DNA of 36,418 bases from an uncultured Alteromonadaceae bacterium (GCA_938085045.1 CALKGI010000217.1:1-36418); one strand, 5' to 3'; counted from the first letter of the stretch, positions 6,696 to 15,657 are shown. Notes: generated by a model not told the origin, from the letters alone. Translations and numbers: made by a program.

Positions 6696-8726
6696 ATGTC
6701 AGATAATACCGATTTTACCCAACGCCGTCGACGCCTGTTTGATGTTTTGCCTGAAGCAATGCTCGGTTGTAGTTTATTGTTGGCCAGTTACGCCAGTGGC
6801 GCTGCAACAACAAGCGGCAACCTTGCGCCGGCCATTTTACAAGACAAAGAACAACAAGAAAAGTTGATTGTTGGCCCAAACCCGCGATGTAAGTTAGGCA
6901 ATAAAATAGACGAAGAAGACCCTTGTTCTGATGAGTCTGAGGATGAGGAGTGTGTGCCTAAGTGGATTTGCCAGCCTGATGAAGACGAAGACGAAGATGA
7001 AGGAGAGGACGAAGACGAAGGAGAGGACGAAGATGAAGGAGAGGACGAAGATGAAGCAGAGGACGAAGATGAAGGGGAGGACGAAGGAGGCAGCAACACT
7101 GGCAGTGCAATAGGCGTTTGTCAAAACCCGCACCCTGAGCCAAATAAAACGGTATTCAATGTATCAAGCGAACAAGCCAATCAGGCTTCTCGATTTCTTA
7201 ATCATGCCACTTTGGGGGCGAATTACGCGACCATTACCCAAGTGACAACAATGGGCGAAGCGGCTTGGGTTGAGTCGCAATTCAAACTGCCAGTAGGTAA
7301 ACATTTACCTTATTCAGAATGTTTATTAGCGGCCTACATGGCTTTTGATAACTTCGAAAAGGCAGACGCTGTGTTTGGCGACCCGGTCGAATTTCGCCGT
7401 TTTTCTTGGTGGACTCAAGTGATGACCGCGCCAGATTTATTGCGTCAACGCGTGGGCATGGCACTTAGCGAAATTTTTGTTGTTTCAGACAAAGTGGGTC
7501 AACTGGGCGACGAACTTGAACCACTGCCTGGTTATTACGATATGTTGTTGACCAATAGTTTCGGCAATTTTAGAGATCTACTGTTTGACGTGACCATGCA
7601 TCCAACGATGGGCGTGTACTTGAGCCACCTCAATAATGCCAAAGCGAATGTGCAAAAAGGGATTTATCCAGACGAAAATTATGCCCGAGAAGTAATGCAA
7701 CTGTTTAGCATTGGTTTGTTCGAACTCAACCTTGATGGCAGTCGTAAAAAGGATGGGCAAAACCACGATATTCCCACTTATAACAATGACACCATTAGAC
7801 AGTTTGCCAAAGTGTTCACTGGCTTAAGTTACTCAGGCCCTGAAGCTGTGTTTGGCGACAATGATGAAGAAGGGTACGTATACTTTACTCAACCGATGAA
7901 AATGTTCGATGAACATCATGATGTTACGGCTAAAACCCTGCTCAATGGCCAAACACTCAAAGCCGGACAAAAAGGCATAGATGATATCAATGGGGCGATA
8001 GATAACCTGTTTAACCACCCCAATGTAGGGCCTTTTATTGGCCGGTTGCTGATTCAGCGATTGGTGACTTCAAACCCCAGCCCTGAGTATATTGCTAGAG
8101 TGTCAGCGGCGTTTAATGGCACTAATGAAACCCCGCGAGGTGATATGAAAAGCGTGATTCGGGCTATTTTGTCTGACCCCGAAGCACAATCGGCAAAAGC
8201 CAATAAATTGCGTGAACCCTTTTTACGTATAGTCCAGTTATATCGTGCTTTCAATGCGACCAGCAGCGATAGAACCTATAACAACGAGGGTTATGAAATA
8301 CAGGAACATATCAATCAGTTCGCCCTCAGTTCACCCAGTGTGTTTAACTTTTTTCAACCGGACTTTGCCCCCAACGGCGAACTCAAAGACGCCAAAATGG
8401 TGGCACCTGAGTTTCAGCTTGTGAATAGTGCAACGGTTATTGGCGTAAAAAATTACCTTCACTTTACCTTGTTGGGTGAAGAGGTGTTCGCTACGCCACA
8501 ACACTTTGCCCCTGTTTGGTTTGATTTAAGTTATGAAACCGCGCTGGCAGGTGATGCAAATAAACTGATAGATCACCTAGATTCGGTGCTGACTTATGGC
8601 ACTTTAACGCCGAATAGCCGAGCGGCCATTTATACCGCAATAACCGGTGTAAGTGACGCCAAAAAACGCGTTCTGCTAGGTATATACCTGATGATGGTAT
8701 CACCCGATTACGCCGCAGCTTTATAA
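6696..8726 (+). CDS. DUF1800 family exported protein with acidic repeat
   Basis: Member of the DUF1800 family (function unknown, nearly always paired with DUF1501). From the ATG at 6696 (AAGGA 7 nt upstream; a TTG one codon earlier is less likely) it has 676 residues. Order: basic segment RRRRLFDVLP and a hydrophobic export signal (about 21-40); a Cys-containing region; an Asp/Glu/Gly repeat of EDEDEGE units at about 95-131; then the DUF1800 core from about residue 160. Core features include ASRFLNHATLGANYATI, RFSWWTQVM, LRQRVGMALSEIFVVSD, the stretch NYAREVMQLFSIGLFELN, FAKVFTGLSY, FIGRLLIQRLVTSNPSPEYI and PSVFNFFQPDFAP. The acidic repeat echoes the one in the S8 protease 2 kb away. It is followed by the DUF1501 gene on the same strand. 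Secretion or periplasmic location is inferred. Confidence 0.9.
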   Translation: MSDNTDFTQRRRRLFDVLPEAMLGCSLLLASYASGAATTSGNLAPAILQDKEQQEKLIVGPNPRCKLGNKIDEEDPCSDESEDEECVPKWICQPDEDEDEDEGEDEDEGEDEDEGEDEDEAEDEDEGEDEGGSNTGSAIGVCQNPHPEPNKTVFNVSSEQANQASRFLNHATLGANYATITQVTTMGEAAWVESQFKLPVGKHLPYSECLLAAYMAFDNFEKADAVFGDPVEFRRFSWWTQVMTAPDLLRQRVGMALSEIFVVSDKVGQLGDELEPLPGYYDMLLTNSFGNFRDLLFDVTMHPTMGVYLSHLNNAKANVQKGIYPDENYAREVMQLFSIGLFELNLDGSRKKDGQNHDIPTYNNDTIRQFAKVFTGLSYSGPEAVFGDNDEEGYVYFTQPMKMFDEHHDVTAKTLLNGQTLKAGQKGIDDINGAIDNLFNHPNVGPFIGRLLIQRLVTSNPSPEYIARVSAAFNGTNETPRGDMKSVIRAILSDPEAQSAKANKLREPFLRIVQLYRAFNATSSDRTYNNEGYEIQEHINQFALSSPSVFNFFQPDFAPNGELKDAKMVAPEFQLVNSATVIGVKNYLHFTLLGEEVFATPQHFAPVWFDLSYETALAGDANKLIDHLDSVLTYGTLTPNSRAAIYTAITGVSDAKKRVLLGIYLMMVSPDYAAAL

Positions 8727-8739
8727 ACCAATTGTACTG

Positions 8740-8759
8740 GGGCAGTGTTGTCACTGCCC
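8740..8759 (+). promoter_or_regulatory. Intercistronic hairpin before the DUF1501 gene
   Basis: GGGCAGTG, loop TTGT, CACTGCCC: a perfect 8-bp stem directly abutting the GGAG ribosome-binding site (8761-8764) of the next gene. No T-run follows, so it is more likely an mRNA stability or translation-control element than a terminator. Confidence 0.5.
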
Positions 8760-8771
8760 GGGAGAAAAATG

Positions 8772-10163
8772 ATGAGTAAAACCCTTTCAAGACGCGATTT
8801 TTTAAAACAATCAGCTAAGTTCGGCGTGGCATCAACTGTCATGATGTCTTCTTTGGCCAGCTTTTGCTCTGCGGCCAACGCGCAGCCACAACACCAAGGC
8901 GGTGACTATAAAGCATTGGTATGCATACTGTTGGCTGGCGGCGCAGACTCTTTTAACCTGTTGGTGCCAGCCGACAATGTTGGTTACCAAGAGTATGCTA
9001 AAACCCGCGCTGATTTGGCCCTTAGCAAAAGTCAGTTATTGTCTTTGAACGCCGGCGAAAACAATGGTCGAACGCTGGGCATTCATCCCAATTTGACTGA
9101 GGTGCAGTCGTTGTACAACACCGGTGACTTGGCGTTTTTGGCCAACGTCGGCACCTTGGTCAAACCTACTACGACGCAAGAACTGGCCAATAACACGGCG
9201 GTATTCCCGTATGGTTTGCATTCTCACTCTGACCAAATCGACCAATGGCAGTCGTCTTTGCCTGATGTGCGCAGTGGTACTGGTTGGGGCGGACGGTTAG
9301 CAGATATCATGCACAGCCAAAACGCCGACCAAACATTGTCGATGAACATGACACTGGCAGGCAATAATCTATTTCAGTCAGGTGTTACTGCCTCGCAATA
9401 TCAGCTAGACGCACGTGGCAGTGGCGCCATAGACTTGCTTAGTTATGAAGATGGTGATGATCTCAGTCGATTGTCGAGCAATGCAATCCAAAGTATGTAT
9501 GGCGACAATTACCAGAATATTTTTCGAAGAGCCTACGTTAAAGCCTTTAATTCGTCGATTAGTGCCAACGCCAAGGTGTCGCAGGCCATTGGTGCATCTG
9601 CTGCATTTGGCACTCAATTTGGTGAAGATGAATTCTCAAGAGAGTTGCTGATGGTTGCCCGAGCAATCAGTGCCGCTAATACTTTGGGCATGAAAAGACA
9701 AACCTTCTTTATAGAATATGGCGGTTGGGATCATCACGACGATGTTTTAAAGAATATGGCCAAAATGGTGCCTGTACTGAGCAAAGGCATGGCCTCGCTT
9801 CACAGCGCAATGACCGAGATTGGCATGGAAAATAATGTCACCACGTTTACAGCGTCTGATTTTGGCCGAACACTGACCTCAAACGGTAAAGGCTCTGATC
9901 ATGGCTGGGGCGGCAATCACATGATCATGGGCGGGGCTGTAAAAGGCGGCAAAGTGTATGGTCAATATCCTTCATTGGCTATTAATAACCCCCTTGATAC
10001 TGGCCGAGGCGTGTTGTTGCCAACCACATCAACTGATAGTTATTTTGCTGAATTGGCTCTGTGGCTTGGGGTTAAGCCCGAGCAGTTGGGGAGTGTTTTG
10101 CCTAATATCAGTCGCTTTTATGATAGTGGGTCTGCTGGTGGTCCGGTTGGATTTATGGGGTAA
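8772..10163 (+). CDS. DUF1501 family protein with Tat signal
   Basis: DUF1501 proteins are exported, usually through the twin-arginine pathway, and are of unknown activity; some resemble the alkaline phosphatase/sulfatase fold. From the ATG at 8772 (GGAG at 7 nt; an ATG one codon earlier is also possible) it has 463 residues. The Tat motif SRRDFLKQ is at about 6-13, followed by a hydrophobic stretch ending CSAANAQ. Family blocks: LVCILLAGGADSFNLLVPAD, LGIHPNLTEVQSLYNTGDLAFL, FPYGLHSHSDQIDQWQ, FIEYGGWDHHDD, FTASDFGRTLTSNGKGSDHG and WGGNHMIMGGAVKGGKVYG. These Asp and His clusters could bind metal (inference). It lies 45 nt after the DUF1800 gene; the two families co-occur widely and very likely act together. 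An upstream in-frame start at 8745 falls inside the hairpin and lacks a ribosome-binding site. Confidence 0.93.
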   Translation: MSKTLSRRDFLKQSAKFGVASTVMMSSLASFCSAANAQPQHQGGDYKALVCILLAGGADSFNLLVPADNVGYQEYAKTRADLALSKSQLLSLNAGENNGRTLGIHPNLTEVQSLYNTGDLAFLANVGTLVKPTTTQELANNTAVFPYGLHSHSDQIDQWQSSLPDVRSGTGWGGRLADIMHSQNADQTLSMNMTLAGNNLFQSGVTASQYQLDARGSGAIDLLSYEDGDDLSRLSSNAIQSMYGDNYQNIFRRAYVKAFNSSISANAKVSQAIGASAAFGTQFGEDEFSRELLMVARAISAANTLGMKRQTFFIEYGGWDHHDDVLKNMAKMVPVLSKGMASLHSAMTEIGMENNVTTFTASDFGRTLTSNGKGSDHGWGGNHMIMGGAVKGGKVYGQYPSLAINNPLDTGRGVLLPTTSTDSYFAELALWLGVKPEQLGSVLPNISRFYDSGSAGGPVGFMG

Positions 10164-10341
10164 TAGAGGTTGTGGGTGAGTTTGAGGGCTGGTGGTGCTT
10201 AGGGTAATAAAGGAGAACGAGGCGGTTGACTATTCAACCTGATATCCAGACCGCTCGCCGAGACGGTTAGGTATAAACGAATAGGCACGATAATATAATC
10301 GCAAATTCGAGAGCCCCAGTTTTTAAGTAAAAAAGGAAAGT

Positions 10342-11631
10342 ATGTTTATGAGAATCAAATTGTTTATGGCTGCATTAATCATGCAGCTGTTTTGCATTAG
10401 CAACGCCAACGCCAACGCACAGGCATCAGTTACAGTACAAGCCAATGTCATTGGCCAAAAGATTTCATTGCCGTCGAAGATATTGGATGAAGTACGAGAT
10501 ATTCAAATCTATTTGCCGCCCAGTTATGAATCGGGCGATAAGTCTTATCCTGTCCTTTATATACTCGATGGTCAGCGGTTGTTTTTACTTGGTGCGAGCA
10601 TCGCACAAACATTTACTTCGCAGTTTAAGGTGAGTCCTGACTTTATTGTGGTGGGTATTAACAACAGTTATCCGCAACGATTTAGACATTTAGGTAGCAG
10701 CAAGTTTATCGACTTTATTGAAAAAGAATTGGTTACTCACATTGATAAAAGCTACCGAACCACAGATGAGCGGATCATTTTTGGTTGGGAATATGCAGGG
10801 GCATTGGCTATTGAGTCGATGATTGAGCGACCACATTTGTTTGATGGGCACATTGTCGCTAGCCCTTTTCCTGTGAACGTGGCCAACTCGGGTTTGTCGA
10901 AGGTTCAGCGATTGGCCGAAAAGCTTAAAGGACCGGGTAATGACTCATTCGAGTCTTTTTTACATTTTGCCGTCAGTGCTAACGAACAAGGGGTGATTGA
11001 GGGCACTGATGAACTGAACGAATTGCTGAAAAAACAAATGCCGAAAAAACTCAACTGGCAGTACCGGGTGATAGAGGGTGAACAGCACACCTCAACCGCT
11101 CATGCGGCGCTTTATCAAGGTTTAAAAAGCTACTTTAAGTATTTTCCTGAGTTGGGCATTTATACACTAAAGGAATTTGAGCAGCTCGGTGGTATGGATT
11201 ATGTTTATCACTACAACAAAACTCGCGCCAAGCAGTATGGCTTTTCTTCAGAGCTACAATCTTGGACTATGTTCGGATTAGCCAGAGCGGCCATACGGGC
11301 TGATGATTTTGCCAAGTTTGAGTTTTTTATGGACATTTTTGCCAAAGAGAATTTTATTACTCAGTTGCAGTTCAGGCGTACATTCCAAATTGCTGATTTT
11401 TATGTCATCAACAACAAACCCAAAGCCGCAATCGCATTATATAAACAGTTACTCGACAAAAATGCTGAATCTGCGCGTTTGCATAACGCCATGGGTGATG
11501 GGTATGTGGCCATGAAAGATAGCAAAAAAGCGCGTGTGGCTTATCGAAAAGCGGTGTCGCTGGCCAGCAAGCAAAAGGATGCTAAGTTGGTTGAATATCA
11601 AAAGAACCTAGACAGTTTGAGCAAGGGTTAA
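10342..11631 (+). CDS. Esterase-D-fold alpha/beta hydrolase with TPR tail; nucleophile Ser replaced
   Basis: 429 residues with an N-terminal signal peptide (hydrophobic to about residue 20, NANANA cleavage region). The first half matches the esterase D / IroE-like fold: IQIYLPPSYESGDKSYPVLY, ILDGQRLFL, FIVVGINNSYPQRFR, then a helix and the nucleophile elbow. Where catalytic members have GxSxGG, this protein has Gly148-Trp-Glu150-Tyr-Ala-Gly; the DNA reads GGT TGG GAA TAT GCA GGG, so Ser is truly Glu. A His in EQHTSTAH lies where the triad His is expected. The C-terminal part (about 300-425) has TPR-like helices (AIALYKQLLDKNAESARLH, then AYRKAVSLA). AGGA sits 4 nt before the ATG. It may be a non-catalytic binding protein, or use a changed mechanism. 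The neighbours do not define a pathway. Confidence 0.8.
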   Translation: MFMRIKLFMAALIMQLFCISNANANAQASVTVQANVIGQKISLPSKILDEVRDIQIYLPPSYESGDKSYPVLYILDGQRLFLLGASIAQTFTSQFKVSPDFIVVGINNSYPQRFRHLGSSKFIDFIEKELVTHIDKSYRTTDERIIFGWEYAGALAIESMIERPHLFDGHIVASPFPVNVANSGLSKVQRLAEKLKGPGNDSFESFLHFAVSANEQGVIEGTDELNELLKKQMPKKLNWQYRVIEGEQHTSTAHAALYQGLKSYFKYFPELGIYTLKEFEQLGGMDYVYHYNKTRAKQYGFSSELQSWTMFGLARAAIRADDFAKFEFFMDIFAKENFITQLQFRRTFQIADFYVINNKPKAAIALYKQLLDKNAESARLHNAMGDGYVAMKDSKKARVAYRKAVSLASKQKDAKLVEYQKNLDSLSKG

Positions 11632-11731
11632 CTACGCCAAAGTTAAATGTCCGCGTCTGGTGATTTGAGTTGTCATCGGCGGGCATCGCGGTGATAATCG
11701 CGGACAATAGACATTCTCAGGCAGTTCAACC

Positions 11732-12712
11732 ATGGCAACATTTACTCAATTAAACCACGCTGAAGTTCAGCAATTAATGCACAACTATGCGCTGAACGTG
11801 GTTGAATACAAACCACTGGTTGGCGGCAACGGTAATTCAAGTTTTATCGTCAAAACAGAACAAGCTCAATATGTGCTGACTGTTTGTGACGACAAATCAT
11901 TTGACGAAGTATCGGTGACCGCCCAGTTGTTGAAGCTGCTTGAATCACATCACATTTGTTGTACGCGATTGATAACCCCGGTAGACCATGCACTTTTGAC
12001 TACGTTCGAAGGCAAAGCCGTGATGCTCAAAAGCTATATAAAAGGGCAGGTGCTGGAACATTTAAATGAGTCGCAGTTACAGCAAGTGGGTGAACAGGTG
12101 GCAAAACTAAACAGCATTTCAGCGCCTGATTATATTCCAACCGAACACCCTTACGGACGAACCTTTTTTCCCTTAGCAATAGGGTTGAACATAGACAAAA
12201 AATTTGAGGCTTGGCTGGCAAACGAATTAACGTTTTTATACCAAAACGTTTCACTCGATTTACCAAGAGGTTTGATTCATGGAGATTTGTTTTACGACAA
12301 CTTTTTGTTTGGACAAGACCTTGAGCAAAACCAATTCAAAGCGTTAATAGACTTTGAAGAAGCTTGCCACTATTACCTAGTGTTTGAACTGGGCATGGCC
12401 ATTATTGGTGCTTGTGTCACTGAGGTGAAAAGTGAAGAGGCAGACAAGGCAGGTGCTCAAACCATTGATTTTACCAAGGTACGTGCATTAATAGCCGGAT
12501 ATCAAAAAGTGAGGCCCTTGGCTCAACTCGAAAAAGCCAGCTTGCAAATGTTTGTTCGTTACGCCGCTACCGCAACATCTTACTGGCGTTTTAAGCAATA
12601 TAATGTGGTGAACCCTTGTGAAGAATTCGCCGCGCACCATTGGGGCATGGTTAAGTTAGCTCAAGATGTGGCAGATATTCCTTCTACCGAGTTTTTGGCT
12701 CGGGTGTTTTGA
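11732..12712 (+). CDS. APH-fold phosphotransferase, homoserine kinase type II (ThrB)-like
   Basis: 326 residues of the aminoglycoside-phosphotransferase/choline kinase fold (PF01636). The N-lobe has LVGGNGNSSFIVKT as nucleotide loop and LTVCDD; the hinge region is VMLKSYIKGQVL. The catalytic Brenner motif is His183-Gly-Asp185-Leu-Phe-x-x-Asn190, and the magnesium-binding Asp207 lies in ALIDFEEACHYYLVFELGMA. That arrangement, and FFPLAIGLNIDKKF, fit the type II homoserine kinase subgroup better than antibiotic kinases, but the substrate cannot be fixed because no threonine or lysine biosynthesis genes are adjacent. The ATG at 11732 has only a weak ribosome-binding site. It converges with the serine hydrolase gene 14 nt away. 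Alternative: a general small-molecule or sugar-alcohol kinase of the same fold. Confidence 0.8.
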   Translation: MATFTQLNHAEVQQLMHNYALNVVEYKPLVGGNGNSSFIVKTEQAQYVLTVCDDKSFDEVSVTAQLLKLLESHHICCTRLITPVDHALLTTFEGKAVMLKSYIKGQVLEHLNESQLQQVGEQVAKLNSISAPDYIPTEHPYGRTFFPLAIGLNIDKKFEAWLANELTFLYQNVSLDLPRGLIHGDLFYDNFLFGQDLEQNQFKALIDFEEACHYYLVFELGMAIIGACVTEVKSEEADKAGAQTIDFTKVRALIAGYQKVRPLAQLEKASLQMFVRYAATATSYWRFKQYNVVNPCEEFAAHHWGMVKLAQDVADIPSTEFLARVF

Positions 12713-12726
12713 GCTGAATTGAACAA

Positions 12727-14178
12727 TCACCGTTTGATAAAATTACCCTCATCTCCTTGAAACCAATATTGGCCGTTATCGACAAAAATGGCCGTGGTTG
12801 GTGCGGGTTCAAAGGTTCGCCTGAAAAGTCCGTTGCCGGTATGTACCAGCGGGTCCCAATCATCTATCGATTGGCTGATATAAAGCTGGTTGTTAGAGTA
12901 TTTTAACCATAACGCAGGTTGCTCTGACCGGGAGCCAAAGCGGTTGGCTGCGGTGTAATATGCACCGGCCAACGCACTTAAATCTACTTTTGCTGCTGCG
13001 GGTATCATGTTTTGTGGTGGTAACTTGTCTGCAATAAACCCCTCTATAGCTCTTTGCATTGCTCTTTTGGCGCGTTTGTTAAAGCTGTTGATCACCACAA
13101 AGTATCCTAGCTTAGCTGTTTTTTGATAACCGGACTGGGCTAGGTAACCATCTGCATCGCCGCCATGGCCGTAAAATAGTTGTTTATGGCTGTACCATTG
13201 ATACAAGCCCAGACCATAGCCATAATTTAGTCCTTGCTTGGCAGCCAATGTGGTTTTGGGTGTTTCTTGGCGCCTTATTTGTTGTTCGTCAAAACCGCCG
13301 ATAGCAGTTTTGGCATTTATGCTGAGGTAGAGTTGCAGTAATTTGGCCATATCACGAGGTTGTAAATTGATTGCACCCAATGAAGGATAAATCATGTTCC
13401 AGTAGGGAATTGGTGTGATGCCATCAGCCTGATAGCCGGGTATCAAATGCGTTTTAACTGTCTTGTTATACTCCATGGTGGCGCTGTTCATTGCTAGCGG
13501 TTTGAACACGGTGCGCGTCAACCAGTCATTTATGGTGCTGTTTGTGGCCAGTTCTAATATTCTGCCTGCCAATCCGTAACCTGTATTGCTGTACGAGTGA
13601 AGCTGCCCGGGTTGCCACTTTACTTGCCGTGCGCTGGCAAACCGTTTTAATCCTTGTGTTAGGGTGACCACATCATTTGAGGCAAATTCTTTACGACCCA
13701 TGTCAGTGAACCCTCCGGTGTGTTCGAGCAGTTGCTCTATGGTTACTGGGTGTTTTTGGGCGTGAGCGTTAGTGTATGTTTTGCCGTCAAGGTAGCGCTT
13801 AGCCTTGTTTGTCAGCTTGAGCTTACCTTGTTTTTGCGCAGCTAAAGTAGCAAGGCTAACAAAGGTTTTGGTGATTGAACCAATACGAAAATAAGCATTT
13901 TGTGAAACTGGTGTCGTTGAACCTGCGTAGCTGACACCCCTGACTTGGTCTAACAGTATGTGTTTTGGTGATGTGATGATGACCGCGTAGGCTGGGACTT
14001 TGTGTTGTTTTTGTATGGCGTCTAGTTGCTTGAGAAGGTTGTTAAAATGAGTGTTTGAGGTTTTGTTGGCTGTATTGTTAAAGGTGTTGCTAGAGGTATC
14101 GCTAACCGCAGTGGCGCCTAGGCTGAAAACTAGCGCGAAAACGACAATCAGTGAACTAAGCAAGTGCTTTTTATGCAT
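12727..14178 (-). CDS. Class-C beta-lactamase-fold serine hydrolase
   Basis: 483 residues. The signal peptide (LLSSLIVVFALVFSLGATA, about 6-24) suggests export. The beta-lactamase/transpeptidase fold (PF00144) has all three active-site motifs: Ser101-Ile-Thr-Lys104 (FRIGSITKTF), Tyr196-Ser-Asn198 (HSYSNTGYGL) and His338-Gly-Gly340 (YGHGGDADGY). The last approximately 85 residues (from about 400) form an extra domain as in many D-alanyl-D-alanine carboxypeptidase-like or esterase relatives. The sequence does not show the substrate; this group includes peptidases, esterases and AmpC-like enzymes, and the protein is not close enough to a known resistance enzyme to call it one. The ATG at 14176-14178 is preceded by AAGG. 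It is transcribed opposite to the GlxA-type regulator, from which it is separated by about 175 nt. Confidence 0.88.
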   Translation of the reverse strand: MHKKHLLSSLIVVFALVFSLGATAVSDTSSNTFNNTANKTSNTHFNNLLKQLDAIQKQHKVPAYAVIITSPKHILLDQVRGVSYAGSTTPVSQNAYFRIGSITKTFVSLATLAAQKQGKLKLTNKAKRYLDGKTYTNAHAQKHPVTIEQLLEHTGGFTDMGRKEFASNDVVTLTQGLKRFASARQVKWQPGQLHSYSNTGYGLAGRILELATNSTINDWLTRTVFKPLAMNSATMEYNKTVKTHLIPGYQADGITPIPYWNMIYPSLGAINLQPRDMAKLLQLYLSINAKTAIGGFDEQQIRRQETPKTTLAAKQGLNYGYGLGLYQWYSHKQLFYGHGGDADGYLAQSGYQKTAKLGYFVVINSFNKRAKRAMQRAIEGFIADKLPPQNMIPAAAKVDLSALAGAYYTAANRFGSRSEQPALWLKYSNNQLYISQSIDDWDPLVHTGNGLFRRTFEPAPTTAIFVDNGQYWFQGDEGNFIKR

Positions 14179-14355
14179 GGTGTTAGCCTTAACCTGAATA
14201 GGAGGTTTTCAGCTTATCTGCTTTTTTTGATAAAACCCAGTTAAAGGAGAAATACCGTTTAACTAGTTTTAGTGACATGCATTGTCCGCGCAATTATTAT
14301 CCTCACACATTTTGTCCTTGTTTATAGCCAAGTAACCCAACAGATTCAGGAAAGT

Positions 14356-15342
14356 ATGACCAAAATTACCGCCGGATTGAAACGCATTGGCGCCCTAGTG
14401 TATACAGATTGCATTGCGCTAGATTTAACGGGTCCAATCGAGGCCTTTAATTTTGTTAATCTGCTGGCCCGTGAAACGCTTGGTCGTAGTGATTGCGGTT
14501 ATCAAATCGAGCTTATCGGCGCAAAAGCAGGCCCTGTGACGACTATGTCTGGTGTTAAGTTATATGCCGACCATGGCTTTGATGACTATGATCAATCATT
14601 GAATATGCTGCTGGTACCGGGGATGAAACCTGACATAAAAGGGTATATGGAAGATGGTTTGGCTACTTGGGTTGGCAAGCATGCCGCCAAATGTGAAAGG
14701 GTGGTGTGTATTTGTTCTGGTGCCTTGATATTAGCTCAAGCCGGGCTTTTGGCTGGCCACAAAGTCACGACTCATTGGCGTCATGGCGACATCATTCGTG
14801 ACAACTTTACTGATATTGAGGTAGATGACGCCAACGTCTATCGTCAGTCTGGCAATATCTACTCATCTGCGGGGTTGAGCGCGGGTATCGATTTGGCGTT
14901 GACTATTATCGAAGAAGATTATGGTCGGCCACTTGCCCTGAACATCGCCAAGCAGATGGTAATGTATTCAAAAAGGTCGGGTAGTCAAAATCAGTTCAGT
15001 CATTTGCTGGCATCACAAAGTAAAGCCCAACGTTTTGCTGGGCTTATCGACTGGATTGAAGAGAATTTATCAAACAATTTGTCGGTCTGTGTTTTGGCTG
15101 AACGATGTGCCATGAGTAAGCGTAATTTCTCACGACATTTTGCTTTGGATGTAGGGTATTCGCCAATGCAATATATCAATTCTAGGCGGCTTGCATGGGC
15201 GAGATTATTATTGGAAAACTCTAACCAACCTTTGGCAAACGTTGCCGACACCACAGGGTTTTCGACTCAAGCCAGTTTCTGTAGTGCTTTTAGAGCATCT
15301 TTTGATACCACCCCTGCGCAGTATCGCAAAAAATTCCACTAA
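14356..15342 (+). CDS. GlxA family regulator (DJ-1/PfpI domain plus AraC HTH)
   Basis: 328 residues from the ATG at 14356, chosen because AGGAAAG precedes it; an upstream in-frame start at 14272 has no ribosome-binding site. N-terminal DJ-1/PfpI-like amidotransferase fold (about 10-190), with the nucleophile-elbow Cys120 in CICSGALILAQAGLLAGH and the typical VTTHW that follows. C-terminal AraC DNA-binding domain (about 225-328) with two helix-turn-helices: LSVCVLAERCAMSKRNFSRH and PLANVADTTGFSTQASFCSA, ending TPAQYRKKF. GlxA-type regulators usually activate catabolic genes in response to a small nitrogenous ligand. The adjacent divergent serine hydrolase and the downstream peptide genes are candidate targets, but nothing in the sequence proves it. 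Confidence 0.92.
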   Translation: MTKITAGLKRIGALVYTDCIALDLTGPIEAFNFVNLLARETLGRSDCGYQIELIGAKAGPVTTMSGVKLYADHGFDDYDQSLNMLLVPGMKPDIKGYMEDGLATWVGKHAAKCERVVCICSGALILAQAGLLAGHKVTTHWRHGDIIRDNFTDIEVDDANVYRQSGNIYSSAGLSAGIDLALTIIEEDYGRPLALNIAKQMVMYSKRSGSQNQFSHLLASQSKAQRFAGLIDWIEENLSNNLSVCVLAERCAMSKRNFSRHFALDVGYSPMQYINSRRLAWARLLLENSNQPLANVADTTGFSTQASFCSAFRASFDTTPAQYRKKFH

Positions 15343-15575
15343 TAAACACTGCCTTTTGGCTTAGATGTTAAAATGACTTATTTGCTTAAAAACACGCACT
15401 AAATGTCCTGTAGGCTTTAATTATTAACGCTTGTAGTCTTTTGTGTATGCTGTTTAGCTGAAGAAAAAAGGTATCTATGAGCACTATGTTAGTTTAAAAC
15501 AGCAGCTTAATTACTAAACAATGGTAAAGGCCTCAAAAAGATTATAAAAGGATTAAAAAATAATCATATTTATAG

Positions 15576-15604
15576 TTGAGCTAAGTTAAAACCCGTGTTA
15601 TATT
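15576..15604 (+). promoter_or_regulatory. sigma70 promoter of peptide gene 1
   Basis: -35 TTGAGC (15576-15581), exactly 17 nt, -10 TATATT (15599-15604). The start site would be near 15611, about 47 nt before the ATG. The promoter at 16245 before the paralogous gene matches in both hexamers and in spacing. The rest of the 315-nt gap after the GlxA-type gene (15343-15657) shows nothing else I can support. Confidence 0.75.
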
Positions 15605-15657
15605 CTGTGGCGTGAAATTTAGACAGTTCACATTTTATCATTAAAACGGAGAGCATT

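Noticed and set aside
11732..12712. Aminoglycoside phosphotransferase
   Set aside because: The fold is shared, but the HGDLFxxN and IDFEEA segments and overall layout fit a homoserine kinase II-like subgroup better.
12727..14178. Antibiotic-resistance beta-lactamase
   Set aside because: The three motifs show only the general fold; the long N-terminal linker and extra C-terminal domain fit an uncharacterised serine hydrolase.
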